The notes beneath the pieces were generated by a model that was given only the letters and a program-made list of their open reading frames with translations, made no database searches and was not told where the DNA came from. Position numbers and translations under genes: made by a program. Positions 16,988 through 25,826 of a stretch of 34,370 bases of DNA are shown here, piece after piece. The stretch is from NCBI RefSeq assembly GCF_000740775.1, contig NZ_JFGS01000036.1:1-34370 (forward strand), given 5' to 3'. The stretch comes from Haematobacter missouriensis (GTDB lineage: Bacteria > Pseudomonadota > Alphaproteobacteria > Rhodobacterales > Rhodobacteraceae). Positions within the stretch are counted from its first letter, which is position 1. Each line of letters opens with the position of its first letter.

Positions 16988-17965
16988 ATGATCGTCTATC
17001 TGCTGCGCCGCATCGGCCAGAGCATTCTCGCCGTCGTCGTTATGGCCGTTCTCGTCTTTCTCGGCGTGTACGCCATCGGCAACCCCGTCGATATACTCAT
17101 CAGCCCGGATGCCACTCAGGCGGAGATCCGGGCCACCATCGAGCGGCTGGGCCTCGACCAGCCCCTCTGGCAACAGTTTCTCACCTTTGCGGGCAATGCG
17201 CTCCGGGGCGACCTAGGCATATCCTTCGTGTATGGACGCCCAGCCCTCCAGATCATTCTGGAGCGGATGCCTGCCACGTTCGAGTTGGCCTTCGTGGCGC
17301 TGTTCATCGCTGTTCTGCTTGGAATTCCGCTGGGCATCTATGCGGGTTTGAAGCCCGAGAGCATTGGCGGACGCTCCGTGATGGCCGGGTCGATCCTTGG
17401 ATTCTCGCTCCCCAACTTCTGGCAGGGAATGATCCTGATCCTCGTCTTCGCGGTCTATCTCGGCTGGCTGCCCGCAGGTGGGCGTGGCCCAACCGTTTCC
17501 GTGCTGGGCGTGCCGGTAAGCTTTCTCACGCCCCAAGGCTGGGTCTATCTCCTGCTTCCGGCAATGAACCTTGCGCTGTTCAAGATGGCGCTGGTCATCC
17601 GCCTTGCCCGCGCCAACACGCGAGAGGTGAGCTTGCAGGACTACATCAAGTTTGCCCGCGCCAAGGGCTTGTCCCGCAACCGGATCGTCACCGTTCATGT
17701 GCTCAAGAACATCATGATCCCGCTCGTCACCGTGCTGGGGCTGGAGCTCGGCTCAATGGTCGCCTTCGCGATCGTCACGGAGACGGTGTTTGCATGGCCG
17801 GGCATGGGCAAGCTTCTGATCGACTCCATCAACCTGCTCGATCGTCCAGTGATCGTCGCCTACCTGATGATGACAGTGGTTATCATCGTTACCATCAACC
17901 TTGTGGTGGACGTGCTCTATACCGTTCTCGATCCCCGCGTCCGGCTGTCGGAGGTGAAAGGATGA
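16988..17965 (+). CDS. Peptide ABC transporter permease, DppB-like
   Basis: Inner-membrane permease of 325 residues with six predicted membrane spans. It begins MIVYLLRRIGQSILAVVVMAVLVF, the usual DppB/OppB start, and carries the long periplasmic part between TM1 and TM2. The cytoplasmic EAA-like loop is at about 220-240 (YIKFARAKGLSRNRI). It overlaps the next permease gene by four bases (ATGA) and forms the transmembrane heterodimer with it. A much longer alternative frame seen around the next gene's upstream region is not used. Confidence 0.93.
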   Translation: MIVYLLRRIGQSILAVVVMAVLVFLGVYAIGNPVDILISPDATQAEIRATIERLGLDQPLWQQFLTFAGNALRGDLGISFVYGRPALQIILERMPATFELAFVALFIAVLLGIPLGIYAGLKPESIGGRSVMAGSILGFSLPNFWQGMILILVFAVYLGWLPAGGRGPTVSVLGVPVSFLTPQGWVYLLLPAMNLALFKMALVIRLARANTREVSLQDYIKFARAKGLSRNRIVTVHVLKNIMIPLVTVLGLELGSMVAFAIVTETVFAWPGMGKLLIDSINLLDRPVIVAYLMMTVVIIVTINLVVDVLYTVLDPRVRLSEVKG

Positions 17966-18882
17966 CCGATACGGTTCAAACCACGGCCCCCACCCCCCGC
18001 AAACCCCGGATGCAGTCGCCGCTGTGGCAGATCCTGCGGGGCTTTGCAGAAGACCGGCTGGCGCTCATCGGGTTTCTGGTATTCGCCGCCGTCGTTCTGC
18101 TGGCAATCGCGGCGCCCCTGATCGCCCCGCAGAACCCCTATGACCTTGCTCAGCTTGACATCATGGACGGCGGCCTTGCACCCGGCGAAGCCAGCTTCTC
18201 CGGCATGACCTATTGGCTGGGCACCGATCCGCAGGGGCGCGACATGCTCTCCGCCATACTCTACGGGCTGCGGATTTCGCTGCTGGTCGCGCTGGTCTCC
18301 CTCGGCTGCGCCATCGTGATCGGCGTGATCGCGGGCACGGCGTCGGCCTATTTCGGGGGGCGGGTGGACACGTTCATCATGCGCATCGTCGATCTGCAGC
18401 TGTCCTTTCCCTCCATTCTCGTCGCGCTGATACTGCTCGCGCTGTTCGGCCGGGGGGTGGACAAGGTCATCCTCGCGCTCATCATCGTGCAATGGGCCTA
18501 TTATGCCCGCACGGTGCGCTCCTCCGCCATCGTGGAGCGGCGGAAAGACTACATCGACGCTGCGCGCTGCCTCGCGCTATCGCATCGCCGGATCATGTTC
18601 CGTCACCTTCTGCCGAACTGTCTGCCGCCGCTGATCGTTGTCGGCACGGTGCAGATCGCGCAGGCCATCGCGTTGGAGGCCACGCTTTCCTTCCTGGGCG
18701 TCGGCGTGCCGATCACGGAACCCTCGCTCGGCCTGCTGATCTCCAACGGCTACGACTACCTCCTGTCGGGCCGCTACTGGGTGAGTGTGTTTCCGGGGAT
18801 TGCCCTCCTCGTCACCATCGTCTCCATCAACCTGGTCGGGGACAGGCTCCGCGACGTGCTGAACCCGAGGCTGCAGAAATGA
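17962..18882 (+). CDS. Peptide ABC transporter permease, DppC-like
   Basis: Second permease, 306 residues, with the DppC/OppC N-terminal domain (DRLALIGFLVFAAVVLLAIAAPLIAP) and the conserved YWLGTDPQGRDMLSAILYG block. The coupling loop YIDAARCLALSHRRIMFRHLLPN is at about 196-218. The ATG at 17962 overlaps the DppB-like stop (ATGA). The frame is open about a kilobase further upstream, but that part lies over the DppB-like gene and is not coding. The stop overlaps the first ATPase gene, so stoichiometric translation is likely. Confidence 0.93.
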   Translation: MTDTVQTTAPTPRKPRMQSPLWQILRGFAEDRLALIGFLVFAAVVLLAIAAPLIAPQNPYDLAQLDIMDGGLAPGEASFSGMTYWLGTDPQGRDMLSAILYGLRISLLVALVSLGCAIVIGVIAGTASAYFGGRVDTFIMRIVDLQLSFPSILVALILLALFGRGVDKVILALIIVQWAYYARTVRSSAIVERRKDYIDAARCLALSHRRIMFRHLLPNCLPPLIVVGTVQIAQAIALEATLSFLGVGVPITEPSLGLLISNGYDYLLSGRYWVSVFPGIALLVTIVSINLVGDRLRDVLNPRLQK

Positions 18883-19862
18883 CCGCGCTTCTCGATGTAC
18901 GCGACCTCAAGACACATTTCATGACGCGTGACGGGGTCGCCAAGGCGGTGGACGGGGTGAGTTTCACCCTGAACCGCGGTGAAATACTCGGACTGGTGGG
19001 TGAATCCGGCTCCGGCAAGTCGGTAACCGGGTTCTCGCTCCTCGGTCTTGTCGATCCTCCGGGACGGGTCGTCGGGGGACAGGTTCTGTTCAACGGCGAC
19101 GACATCGCCCGAATGGACGAAAAGCGGCTGCAAGGGCTCCGTGGCAAGCGCATAGCGATGATCTTTCAGGATCCCATGATGACGCTGAACCCGGTTCTGC
19201 GCATCGACACGCAGATGGTGGAGACGGTGCTCGCGCATGACAAGGTGTCCCGCGCCGAAGCGATGGAGCGCGCGCGCGCGGCGCTGGTGCAGGTAGGGAT
19301 CTCGGCTCCGGAGGAGCGGCTGAAAAGCTATCCTCACCAGTTCTCTGGCGGCATGCGCCAGCGGGTGGCGATCGCCATCGCGCTTCTCCACAAGCCGGAC
19401 CTCATCATCGCCGACGAACCGACGACCGCGCTAGACGTCACAATCCAGGCACAGATCCTTGCCGAAGTGCAGAAACTCTGCCGGGAGACGGGAACGGCTC
19501 TCATCTGGATCACACACGACCTTGCCGTGGTCTCCGGTCTCGCAGACCGGCTGGTGGTCATGTATGCGGGCCGCATCGTCGAGGAAGGCGAGACGTCGGA
19601 AGTCATCACTCGCCCGGTCCATCCTTACACCCGCGGCCTGATCGACTCCGTCCCTCATGGCAAGCCCCACCGCTCGGAGCTGCGGCAGATCCCCGGGATG
19701 ACGCCATCGCTCATGAACCTGCCCGAAGGATGCCGCTTTCGCCCCCGGTGCCCACGCGCCGATGCTGCCTGTCTGGCGGAACCGGCGCTCCGTGAAGTCG
19801 AGGCGGGCCGCAAGGTGCGCTGCTTCCACCCCCATCTCGAACTGGAGGGGCTGATCCCGTGA
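18879..19862 (+). CDS. Peptide ABC transporter ATPase, DppD-like
   Basis: ATP-binding subunit of 327 residues. Walker A GESGSGKS is at 41-48, the signature QFSGGMRQR and Walker [13 protein letters not shown] follow in order. The C-terminal oligopeptide/dipeptide domain has four cysteines ([18 protein letters not shown]), a pattern that binds an Fe-S cluster in some peptide-transporter ATPases. It overlaps the permease gene upstream and the second ATPase gene downstream by four bases each. It pairs with the DppF-like subunit to drive import. Confidence 0.93.
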   Translation: MTALLDVRDLKTHFMTRDGVAKAVDGVSFTLNRGEILGLVGESGSGKSVTGFSLLGLVDPPGRVVGGQVLFNGDDIARMDEKRLQGLRGKRIAMIFQDPMMTLNPVLRIDTQMVETVLAHDKVSRAEAMERARAALVQVGISAPEERLKSYPHQFSGGMRQRVAIAIALLHKPDLIIADEPTTALDVTIQAQILAEVQKLCRETGTALIWITHDLAVVSGLADRLVVMYAGRIVEEGETSEVITRPVHPYTRGLIDSVPHGKPHRSELRQIPGMTPSLMNLPEGCRFRPRCPRADAACLAEPALREVEAGRKVRCFHPHLELEGLIP

Positions 19863-20860
19863 CATCCGCACCCGTTCTCGAAATTTCCGGCGTCTCCAAA
19901 CGCTTCACCCGCAACCTCGACTTTGCCGAACGCACTGCGAAACGGCTGGGCGCACCGATCGACGCGCCCACCGTCCACGCGGTCGATGGCGTGGATCTTT
20001 CCGTGCGGACCGGCGAAGTCTTGGGGCTGGTGGGCGAATCCGGCTGTGGCAAGTCCACACTCGGAAGGATGGTGGCCGGATTGCTGCCGCCGAGCGAAGG
20101 ACAGATCCGCTTCCGCGGTCGCGACATGGCCAGCCTGAAGGGTAAGGAGGCCCGGGAGGCCGCACTGAAGATTCAGCTGGTCTTTCAAGACCCCATGGCT
20201 TCGCTGAACCCTCGCCTTCGCGTCGAAAATCTGGTTGGCGAGGCCCCTCGCGTCCACGGTCTCGTTTCCCGGGCGGAGGCGGACGGCTATGTTGAAACGT
20301 TGCTGGAGCGCGTGGGGCTCGACCCGACGACCAGGCGGCGCTATCCGCATCAGTTCTCTGGCGGCCAGCGGGCGCGGATCGGCATCGCCCGCGCGCTCGC
20401 CGTGAAACCGGACTTCATTGTCTGCGACGAATCCGTCGCGGCGCTGGATGTTTCCATTCAGGCGCAGATCCTCAATCTGTTCATGAAGCTGCGGGAGGAA
20501 CTGAACCTCACCTACATGTTCATCAGCCATGACCTCGGCGTCGTCGAACATATCTCGGACAGGATTGCGGTGATGTATCTTGGCCGGATGATCGAGCTGG
20601 GCGAAGCGCAGGATCTGTTTACCCGTCCGAACCATCCCTACACGCAGGCGCTTATTTCAGAGATCCCGACGTTCGAAGCAAAGCGGCGGAGCTATTCCAC
20701 GATCAAAGGGGAAATCCCCTCGCCGCTCAATCCGCCGCCCGGCTGTCATTTCCACCCGCGCTGTCCGCACGCCATGGAGCGGTGCAGGGTTGAACGGCCC
20801 TTGCTGAAGCCGGTGGCCCCCGGCAGGCTCTCCGCCTGCCATCTGAACGACCAGAACTGA
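19859..20860 (+). CDS. Peptide ABC transporter ATPase, DppF-like
   Basis: Second ATP-binding subunit, 333 residues, starting at GTG 19859, which overlaps the preceding stop as GTGA. Walker A GESGCGKST is at 59-67, followed by QFSGGQRAR and VCDESVAALDVS. Walker B has CDES where most relatives have CDEP. The C-terminal domain again carries four cysteines (GCHFHPRCP, ERCR, SACH). It closes the importer proper; the amidohydrolase gene follows after 37 bases on the same strand. Confidence 0.93.
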   Translation: MTSAPVLEISGVSKRFTRNLDFAERTAKRLGAPIDAPTVHAVDGVDLSVRTGEVLGLVGESGCGKSTLGRMVAGLLPPSEGQIRFRGRDMASLKGKEAREAALKIQLVFQDPMASLNPRLRVENLVGEAPRVHGLVSRAEADGYVETLLERVGLDPTTRRRYPHQFSGGQRARIGIARALAVKPDFIVCDESVAALDVSIQAQILNLFMKLREELNLTYMFISHDLGVVEHISDRIAVMYLGRMIELGEAQDLFTRPNHPYTQALISEIPTFEAKRRSYSTIKGEIPSPLNPPPGCHFHPRCPHAMERCRVERPLLKPVAPGRLSACHLNDQN

Positions 20861-20897
20861 CCCCGAAGACGCGTCAGAAAACCGACAGAGAGAAGCC

Positions 20898-22325
20898 ATG
20901 CAGAACACCGACCTGATCTGGAACCTGATCGACGCGCGTCGTGAGGACTACACCGCGCTCAGCGACCGTATCTGGGACATGCCAGAGCTGGCCTATGGAG
21001 AGTTCCGCTCCGTCGCAGAACATCGTTCCATGCTGGAGGCAGAGGGCTTCCGCATCACCGATGCTCCGGCCGGGATACCCACCGCCGTCATCGGCGAGGC
21101 CGGGAGCGGCGGGCCCGTCATCGCCTTTCTCGGGGAATACGACGCCCTTCCCGGCCTGTCGCAGGAGGCCGGCGCCGCAGAACACAGGCCGCTTGCAGGT
21201 ACCGGCTACGGCCATGGCTGCGGGCACAACATGCTTGGATCGGCGGCACTTCTGGCGGCTGCAGCGATGAAGACCTATCTGGAGCAGACAGGCCTTCCCG
21301 GTCGTGTGCGCTACTACGGCTGTCCTGCGGAGGAAGGTGGCGCAGCCAAGGCTTTCATGGTGAGGGATGGGTTGTTCGCCGACGTGGATGCCGCAATCAC
21401 ATGGCATCCTGCGTCGATCACGCGAGTGGATGACGCGAAGAGCCTCGCCAATACGCGCATCGACTTCACCTTCCACGGGCGCGCGTCCCATGCCGCCGCC
21501 GCCCCCGACCTTGGCCGATCCGCGCTGGATGCAGTGGAACTAATGAACGTCGGCGTCAACTACATGCGAGAGCATGTCCCCGAAGGCACGCGCATTCACT
21601 ACGCCATCATAGATGCCGGCGGGGTTGCCCCGAACGTGGTGCAGGCGAAGGCGACCGTGCGTTATGCCATCCGGTCCCGCGATGTTCAGGGCATGGTCGC
21701 CCTCAATCCCCGCGTCGTGAAAGTGGCGGAAGGCGCCGCGCTGATGACCGAGACCCGCGTCACCAGCCGCGTGCTTTCCGCCGTATCCAACCTCCTCGGC
21801 AATACGCCAATGGAGGAAATCATGTTCGCCAACATGCAACGCCTTGGCCCGGTGCCGTTCGACGAGGCGGACCGCGCCTATGCCCGCAGCATTCAGGCCA
21901 CGGTGGGCGATGAAGCGATAGAGAAGGACTATCGCCGCGCCGGCGTTCCGCTTCGGGAGGAGACACCTCTTTGCGATTTCATCGTCCCGCTGGAGGCCGT
22001 GGGTGAGCCGATGATCGGTTCCACCGACGTGGGCGATGTCTCCTGGGCGGTGCCCACCGTGCAGGCCCGCGTTGCGACCCACGCCATCGGATCCCCCGGT
22101 CATTCCTGGCAGATCACCGCGCAAGGCAAGGCAGGGGCGGCGCACAAGGGACTGATCTACGCCGCAAAGGTAATGGCAGGAACCGGTGTCGACCTGCTGA
22201 CCGACCCTGCCAAGCTCGCGCGCGCCAAGGCAGATCACAAGGCACGGATCGACAAGACCCCCTACACCAGCCCGATCCCGGCCGATGTGAGTGCCCCGAT
22301 CCTTCCCCGGCCCGTGGACCTCTGA
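20898..22325 (+). CDS. M20D amidohydrolase, AbgB-like
   Basis: Zinc amidohydrolase of 475 residues that resembles p-aminobenzoyl-glutamate hydrolase subunit B and related aminoacylases. The dinuclear metal motif GHGCGHNM (Cys108, His110), Glu145-Glu146 in PAEEGG, His170 in TWHP and a late His in SPGHSWQ are in place, so it should be active. No AbgA partner is nearby, and single-subunit relatives cleave N-acyl amino acids and indole-acetyl amino acids. Sharing a strand and short gap with the importer, it probably splits the imported substrate. The exact substrate is unknown. Confidence 0.88.
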   Translation: MQNTDLIWNLIDARREDYTALSDRIWDMPELAYGEFRSVAEHRSMLEAEGFRITDAPAGIPTAVIGEAGSGGPVIAFLGEYDALPGLSQEAGAAEHRPLAGTGYGHGCGHNMLGSAALLAAAAMKTYLEQTGLPGRVRYYGCPAEEGGAAKAFMVRDGLFADVDAAITWHPASITRVDDAKSLANTRIDFTFHGRASHAAAAPDLGRSALDAVELMNVGVNYMREHVPEGTRIHYAIIDAGGVAPNVVQAKATVRYAIRSRDVQGMVALNPRVVKVAEGAALMTETRVTSRVLSAVSNLLGNTPMEEIMFANMQRLGPVPFDEADRAYARSIQATVGDEAIEKDYRRAGVPLREETPLCDFIVPLEAVGEPMIGSTDVGDVSWAVPTVQARVATHAIGSPGHSWQITAQGKAGAAHKGLIYAAKVMAGTGVDLLTDPAKLARAKADHKARIDKTPYTSPIPADVSAPILPRPVDL

Positions 22326-22408
22326 CCACCATTTCGCTGCGGTGCATCCTTTCCGAGAGGATACGATCTGGCGGAAGGCATCGGTCGCTGACCGGCGCTC
22401 AGCGCTCT

Positions 22409-22436
22409 GGCGGCAGGGATACTCTGCCGCCATTTT
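22409..22436 (+). terminator. Intrinsic terminator of the importer/amidohydrolase operon
   Basis: GGCGGCAG and CTGCCGCC pair perfectly over 8 bp around loop GGATACT and are followed by ATTTTC. It lies 83 bases after the amidohydrolase stop. Two smaller perfect inverted repeats sit immediately before it. Confidence 0.8.
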
Positions 22437-22556
22437 CACGAACCCGGGAAAACGAGCGGTCAGACGCGCGTTGCATTCCCGATATGTCTGGCCCCTTCCC
22501 GCTCTCCGACGTCGCCCCCTTTGGGGCGCGACGAAGCATCCTGCGGCGACCGCTCC

Positions 22557-22576
22557 TCATTCTTATGTCATTCTTA
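22557..22576 (+). promoter_or_regulatory. 9-bp direct repeat spaced 11 bp, candidate response-regulator site
   Basis: TCATTCTTA occurs twice, starting at 22557 and 22568, so the copies sit on the same face of the helix. OmpR/PhoB-type response regulators bind direct repeats with this 11-bp period. The second unit read as ATGTCAT-TCTT resembles half of a Pho box (CTGTCAT-N4), but the first unit matches poorly. It is 82-101 bases upstream of the moxR GTG. Repeat is seen; the binding protein is speculative. Confidence 0.4.
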
Positions 22577-22657
22577 AGTAGCAGCTATTGAGGAGTGGCG
22601 CCGGCGCGCGCGCTCTGTCACTGTGGAGCGACACGTTCGATCTTGGGGAGGAGCGAC

Positions 22658-23635
22658 GTGACGATACAGCACAGCGGGGTGAATGCGGCCTTTGCGCCGG
22701 TTGCGATACTCGGCCGGGAGATGGTCGAAGGGCTGATCGGCCATGAGCATCTGGTTGAGCGGCTGATGATCGCGCTGGTCGCGGGCGGCCACGTGCTCAT
22801 TGAAGGCCCACCCGGCCTTGCCAAGACGCGTGCTGTGAAACGGCTGGCGGAGGGGCTGGCGGGCGACTTTGCGCGCATCCAGTGCACCCCGGACCTCATG
22901 CCTTCCGATATGACGGGCACGCAGGTATTCCGCCCGGATACCGGGCGGTTCGATTTCCTACCGGGACCCTTGTTTCATGAGCTCGTGCTCGTCGATGAGA
23001 TCAACCGCGCGCCCCCCAAGGTGCAGTCGGCCCTGCTGGAGGCGATGGCCGAACGCCAGGTGACGGCGGGAGGGACGACGCGCGCGCTTCCCGATCCGTT
23101 CATGGTGGTCGCCACGCAGAACTCCATCGAGCACGAAGGCACCTTCCCGCTGCCGGAAGCACAGCTGGACCGCTTCCTTCTGCATGTCGATCTGGCCCTG
23201 CCGGGCTTGGAGGCAGAGCGGCGGATTCTCGATCTGGTGGAGGGGGAACTGCGCGCGCCGCCTCCCGACACACAGTCTCGGCTGGGAGCCGACATCATCC
23301 ATACCGCGGCCCGGGCGGCGAACAGCGTGCTGCTGGCCCCCGCTCTCAAGGACTATATCGTCCGACTCGTCATTGCCACGCGGGAGACAGAGGAGGGACC
23401 GCTCGCGGGGCTGGTGGAACATGCCGTCTCGCCCCGCGGAACACTTGCGCTCGCGGCCTGCACCCGGGCACGGGCCGGATTGCTCGGGAGAGATCACGGG
23501 CTTCCCGAAGACGTGGAGCTGTTGGCGCCGGATGTGCTGGCGCATCGTCTGGTCCCGAGCTGGCGTGCCACGTCAGAGGGGCTGGGTCCGCGCGATCTGG
23601 TCCGGCGGCTCATCGATCATGTCAGGCCCTGGTGA
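22658..23635 (+). CDS. MoxR-family AAA+ ATPase
   Basis: AAA+ chaperone-like ATPase of 325 residues. Walker A GPPGLAKT is at 50-57 and Walker B LVLVDEINRAPPKVQ, with the typical MoxR run DLMPSDMTGTQVF between them. GTG at 22658 is chosen because GGGGAGGAG lies just upstream; an earlier GTG at 22595 has no spaced ribosome site. MoxR proteins act with VWA-domain partners to mature or insert metal cofactors or to support envelope stress tolerance. Here it heads a seven-gene operon with DUF58 and two VWA proteins. The client is unknown. Confidence 0.92.
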   Translation: MTIQHSGVNAAFAPVAILGREMVEGLIGHEHLVERLMIALVAGGHVLIEGPPGLAKTRAVKRLAEGLAGDFARIQCTPDLMPSDMTGTQVFRPDTGRFDFLPGPLFHELVLVDEINRAPPKVQSALLEAMAERQVTAGGTTRALPDPFMVVATQNSIEHEGTFPLPEAQLDRFLLHVDLALPGLEAERRILDLVEGELRAPPPDTQSRLGADIIHTAARAANSVLLAPALKDYIVRLVIATRETEEGPLAGLVEHAVSPRGTLALAACTRARAGLLGRDHGLPEDVELLAPDVLAHRLVPSWRATSEGLGPRDLVRRLIDHVRPW

Positions 23636-24488
23636 GTCGGGCGCAAGCGTCGGCGAGGTGACGGTAAGCCACCTGCTCGCCCTCGCCCCGCTTGCCCTCC
23701 GGCGCAGCAAGGAGGAGCGGCTGGCAGAGCGTCCCGGCCTCACGCCTGTCCGCCAACGCGGCAGTGGACAGGCGCTCCGCGAGATCCGCCCCTTCGCCGA
23801 CGGCGATGACCCCCGGCATCTGGACGCTGCGGCGACCGCCCGAACCGGGGTGCCGCAGGTCAGAACCTTTCATGAGGAGCGGGAGCGGACCCTGCTGCTC
23901 ATCGCGGACTTTCGCCGCCCGATGCTCTGGGCGACGCGCGGGCGCTTCCGTTCGGTCGTAGGGGCGGAGCAGCTGGCGATGGAGGGGTGGCGGGAGGCCG
24001 CGGATCGCGGCTCCATCGGGGTCGCCGCGATCACGGATGCCGGGATTTTCGGGGAGCGGCCTGCCCCCGGTGCGCGGGGGATGGCCCGTGTCGCGGGTTG
24101 CCTCGCGCGTGCCCATGTTGCGGCCCGGGAAGCGGTGATGGCAAGGCTAGCCACGCCCCCGCTCGATGTCGAAATGCGCCGCGCCGCACGTTTCGCACCG
24201 CGAGGGGCCGGCCTCGTGGTAGCCACGGGCCTCGACCTGCCCGGGGCCGCGTGGGAAGCGACGCTTGCCGCACTTTCCACCCATGGTCCCCTGCGCTTCC
24301 TGCTCATCGAAGATGTTTTCGAACGCGCGCCCGTTGGAGGCCCGCTCCCGGTCGTCGATAACGCCAAACACGTTCTCCGCCGGGGGTTCTCCGGCCTTGC
24401 TGCCACGACGGCGGCGCGTGTCGAAACCCTGCATCGCCCCGGCATCGCTGCGGAACGCATCGGCCCGGGCATGGGGGACTCCCGATGA
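23619..24488 (+). CDS. DUF58-domain protein
   Basis: A 289-residue protein with the DUF58 core GDDPRHLDAAATARTGVPQVRTF at about 62-84; the usual IDWxxTAR tryptophan is replaced (LDAAATAR). It then reads ERERTLLLIADFRRPM, the start of a VWA-like fold typical of the family. ATG at 23619 overlaps the moxR end by 17 bases. An open frame continues upstream across moxR but is not coding. DUF58 proteins nearly always accompany MoxR and VWA genes; their biochemical role is not settled. Confidence 0.86.
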   Translation: MSGPGESGASVGEVTVSHLLALAPLALRRSKEERLAERPGLTPVRQRGSGQALREIRPFADGDDPRHLDAAATARTGVPQVRTFHEERERTLLLIADFRRPMLWATRGRFRSVVGAEQLAMEGWREAADRGSIGVAAITDAGIFGERPAPGARGMARVAGCLARAHVAAREAVMARLATPPLDVEMRRAARFAPRGAGLVVATGLDLPGAAWEATLAALSTHGPLRFLLIEDVFERAPVGGPLPVVDNAKHVLRRGFSGLAATTAARVETLHRPGIAAERIGPGMGDSR

Positions 24489-24847
24489 ACGGGGACCTTG
24501 TCCACACCCTCAATCCGCCCCGGATGCCGGCAGAATTCGTGCGCACCGGTGCGGCTGACATCCTCGCGGCTTTCGGCGTCGGACTGCTCATCGCGGCGGC
24601 GCTGGTCTTTGTCCTTGCGCCACTGTTCCGGCGGCGCCCCGCCCGGCGACGTGCTGCGGATGCGCTTGGCGAGCTTCGCGCCCTGCCCGCTTCCGAGCGG
24701 CTGGTTGCCGGAGCACGGCTCTTGGCCGAACGCGGCGTGGCCCTGCCAGACCGCTATCGCGACGCGCTTTATCTGGGGACGCCCTACGATCCGGCGGATC
24801 TGGAGCGGCTGGTTGCAGAGGCCTGGGGAGGGGGGCGGAATGGCTGA
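24485..24847 (+). CDS. Small membrane protein of the moxR operon (DUF4381-like)
   Basis: A 120-residue protein with one membrane segment at about 27-47 (ILAAFGVGLLIAAALVFVLAPLF), a basic stretch (RRRPARRR) and a cytoplasmic tail. Its place between the DUF58 and first VWA genes, and its topology, match the DUF4381-type small proteins found in MoxR operons. Sequence motifs are weak, so the family label is tentative. Start overlaps the DUF58 stop (ATGA) and its end overlaps the next start by eight bases. Confidence 0.75.
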   Translation: MNGDLVHTLNPPRMPAEFVRTGAADILAAFGVGLLIAAALVFVLAPLFRRRPARRRAADALGELRALPASERLVAGARLLAERGVALPDRYRDALYLGTPYDPADLERLVAEAWGGGRNG

Positions 24848-25826
24848 CCTGCAATTTTCACACCCCTTCGCCTTTCTTCTACTGCCGCTCCCCCTGATCC
24901 TGTTCTATCTGCTGCGGCCGCGCGAGAACCGGACGGAAGCGCTGCACCTTCCGGAAGCCATCGCGGCGGCGGGGGTTCCGGTGGCGGAAGGACCTCTCCG
25001 GGATGGCTCCCTGCCGCTGCGGCTTGCGCTCTGGCTGTTCCTGACGCTTGCCCTGGCGGGACCGGAGTGGTTGCAACCCACGCCTGACAGGACGGCGACC
25101 GGTCGCGACATCATGCTCTCGCTCGACCTGTCGGGAAGTATGGAAACGCCGGATTTCACGCTCGACGGACAGACCGCAAGCAGGCTTGCTGCTGTCAAGC
25201 GGGTGGCCTCCCGCTTTGTCTCCGAGCGGGAGGGCGACAGGATCGGGCTGGTGATCTTTGCCGATCAGGCCTATGTCGCTGCGCCGCTCACTCACGATCT
25301 TGCTGCTGTCGTGCGCGCCATCGACAGCGCCGAAATCGGGATCACGGGGCGCTCGACCGCGATCGCAGACGGATTGGGCCTGGCGTTGAAACGCGTGACG
25401 GCCGAGCCGGCGACATCCCGCGTGATCGTGCTTCTCTCTGACGGGCGCGACACCGCCGACCGGCTGGACGCACGAGACGTGGGGCGGCTTGCTGCGACGA
25501 TGGGCGTCCGGGTTCACACCATCGCCCTTGGCCCGGAGGACTTGGAAACGCGGCCCGCCGCCCGGGATGCCGTCGATATCGCCACGCTCCGTGACATTGC
25601 GGAAGCCAGCGGCGGGCGCTCCTGGCGGGTGCGCAATATGGCGGACCTCGTGCAGATGGCCGCCGATCTGGACCGGCTGGAGCCGAACCCATCCAGCCGT
25701 CCACCGGTGATCGTGGCGGAGGCCTTGTGGGCCTGGCCAGCCGCGCTTGCCCTGTTGCTGGCCCTCGGCGTTGCCGTGGCTGAGGCGACAGACCTTTTCA
25801 CCCGCCGTGCCGGGCGAGCAGCATGA
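24840..25826 (+). CDS. VWA-domain membrane protein, BatA-like
   Basis: A 328-residue protein with two N-terminal membrane segments (about 9-25 and 60-76), a von Willebrand A domain and a C-terminal membrane segment (about 302-320). The metal-ion-dependent adhesion site is intact: DLSGS at 96-100, with later TGRSTAIADGLG and LLSDGRD blocks. This is the layout of BatA/BatB of the aerotolerance-type operons. It is likely the membrane partner of the MoxR ATPase. Its ligand is unknown. Confidence 0.88.
   Translation: MADLQFSHPFAFLLLPLPLILFYLLRPRENRTEALHLPEAIAAAGVPVAEGPLRDGSLPLRLALWLFLTLALAGPEWLQPTPDRTATGRDIMLSLDLSGSMETPDFTLDGQTASRLAAVKRVASRFVSEREGDRIGLVIFADQAYVAAPLTHDLAAVVRAIDSAEIGITGRSTAIADGLGLALKRVTAEPATSRVIVLLSDGRDTADRLDARDVGRLAATMGVRVHTIALGPEDLETRPAARDAVDIATLRDIAEASGGRSWRVRNMADLVQMAADLDRLEPNPSSRPPVIVAEALWAWPAALALLLALGVAVAEATDLFTRRAGRAA

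Larger units (their letters stand above)
22326..22657. other. Non-coding region between importer and moxR operons
   Basis: This 332-base gap has no convincing gene. It holds, in order, a chain of inverted repeats (CGGTC/GACCG at 22382-22394, GCGCT/AGCGC at 22395-22405, then the terminator), a hairpin CGCCCC/GGGGCG at 22513-22528, a direct repeat at 22557-22576, and the GGGGAGGAG ribosome site for moxR. It should contain the moxR operon promoter. Confidence 0.6.
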
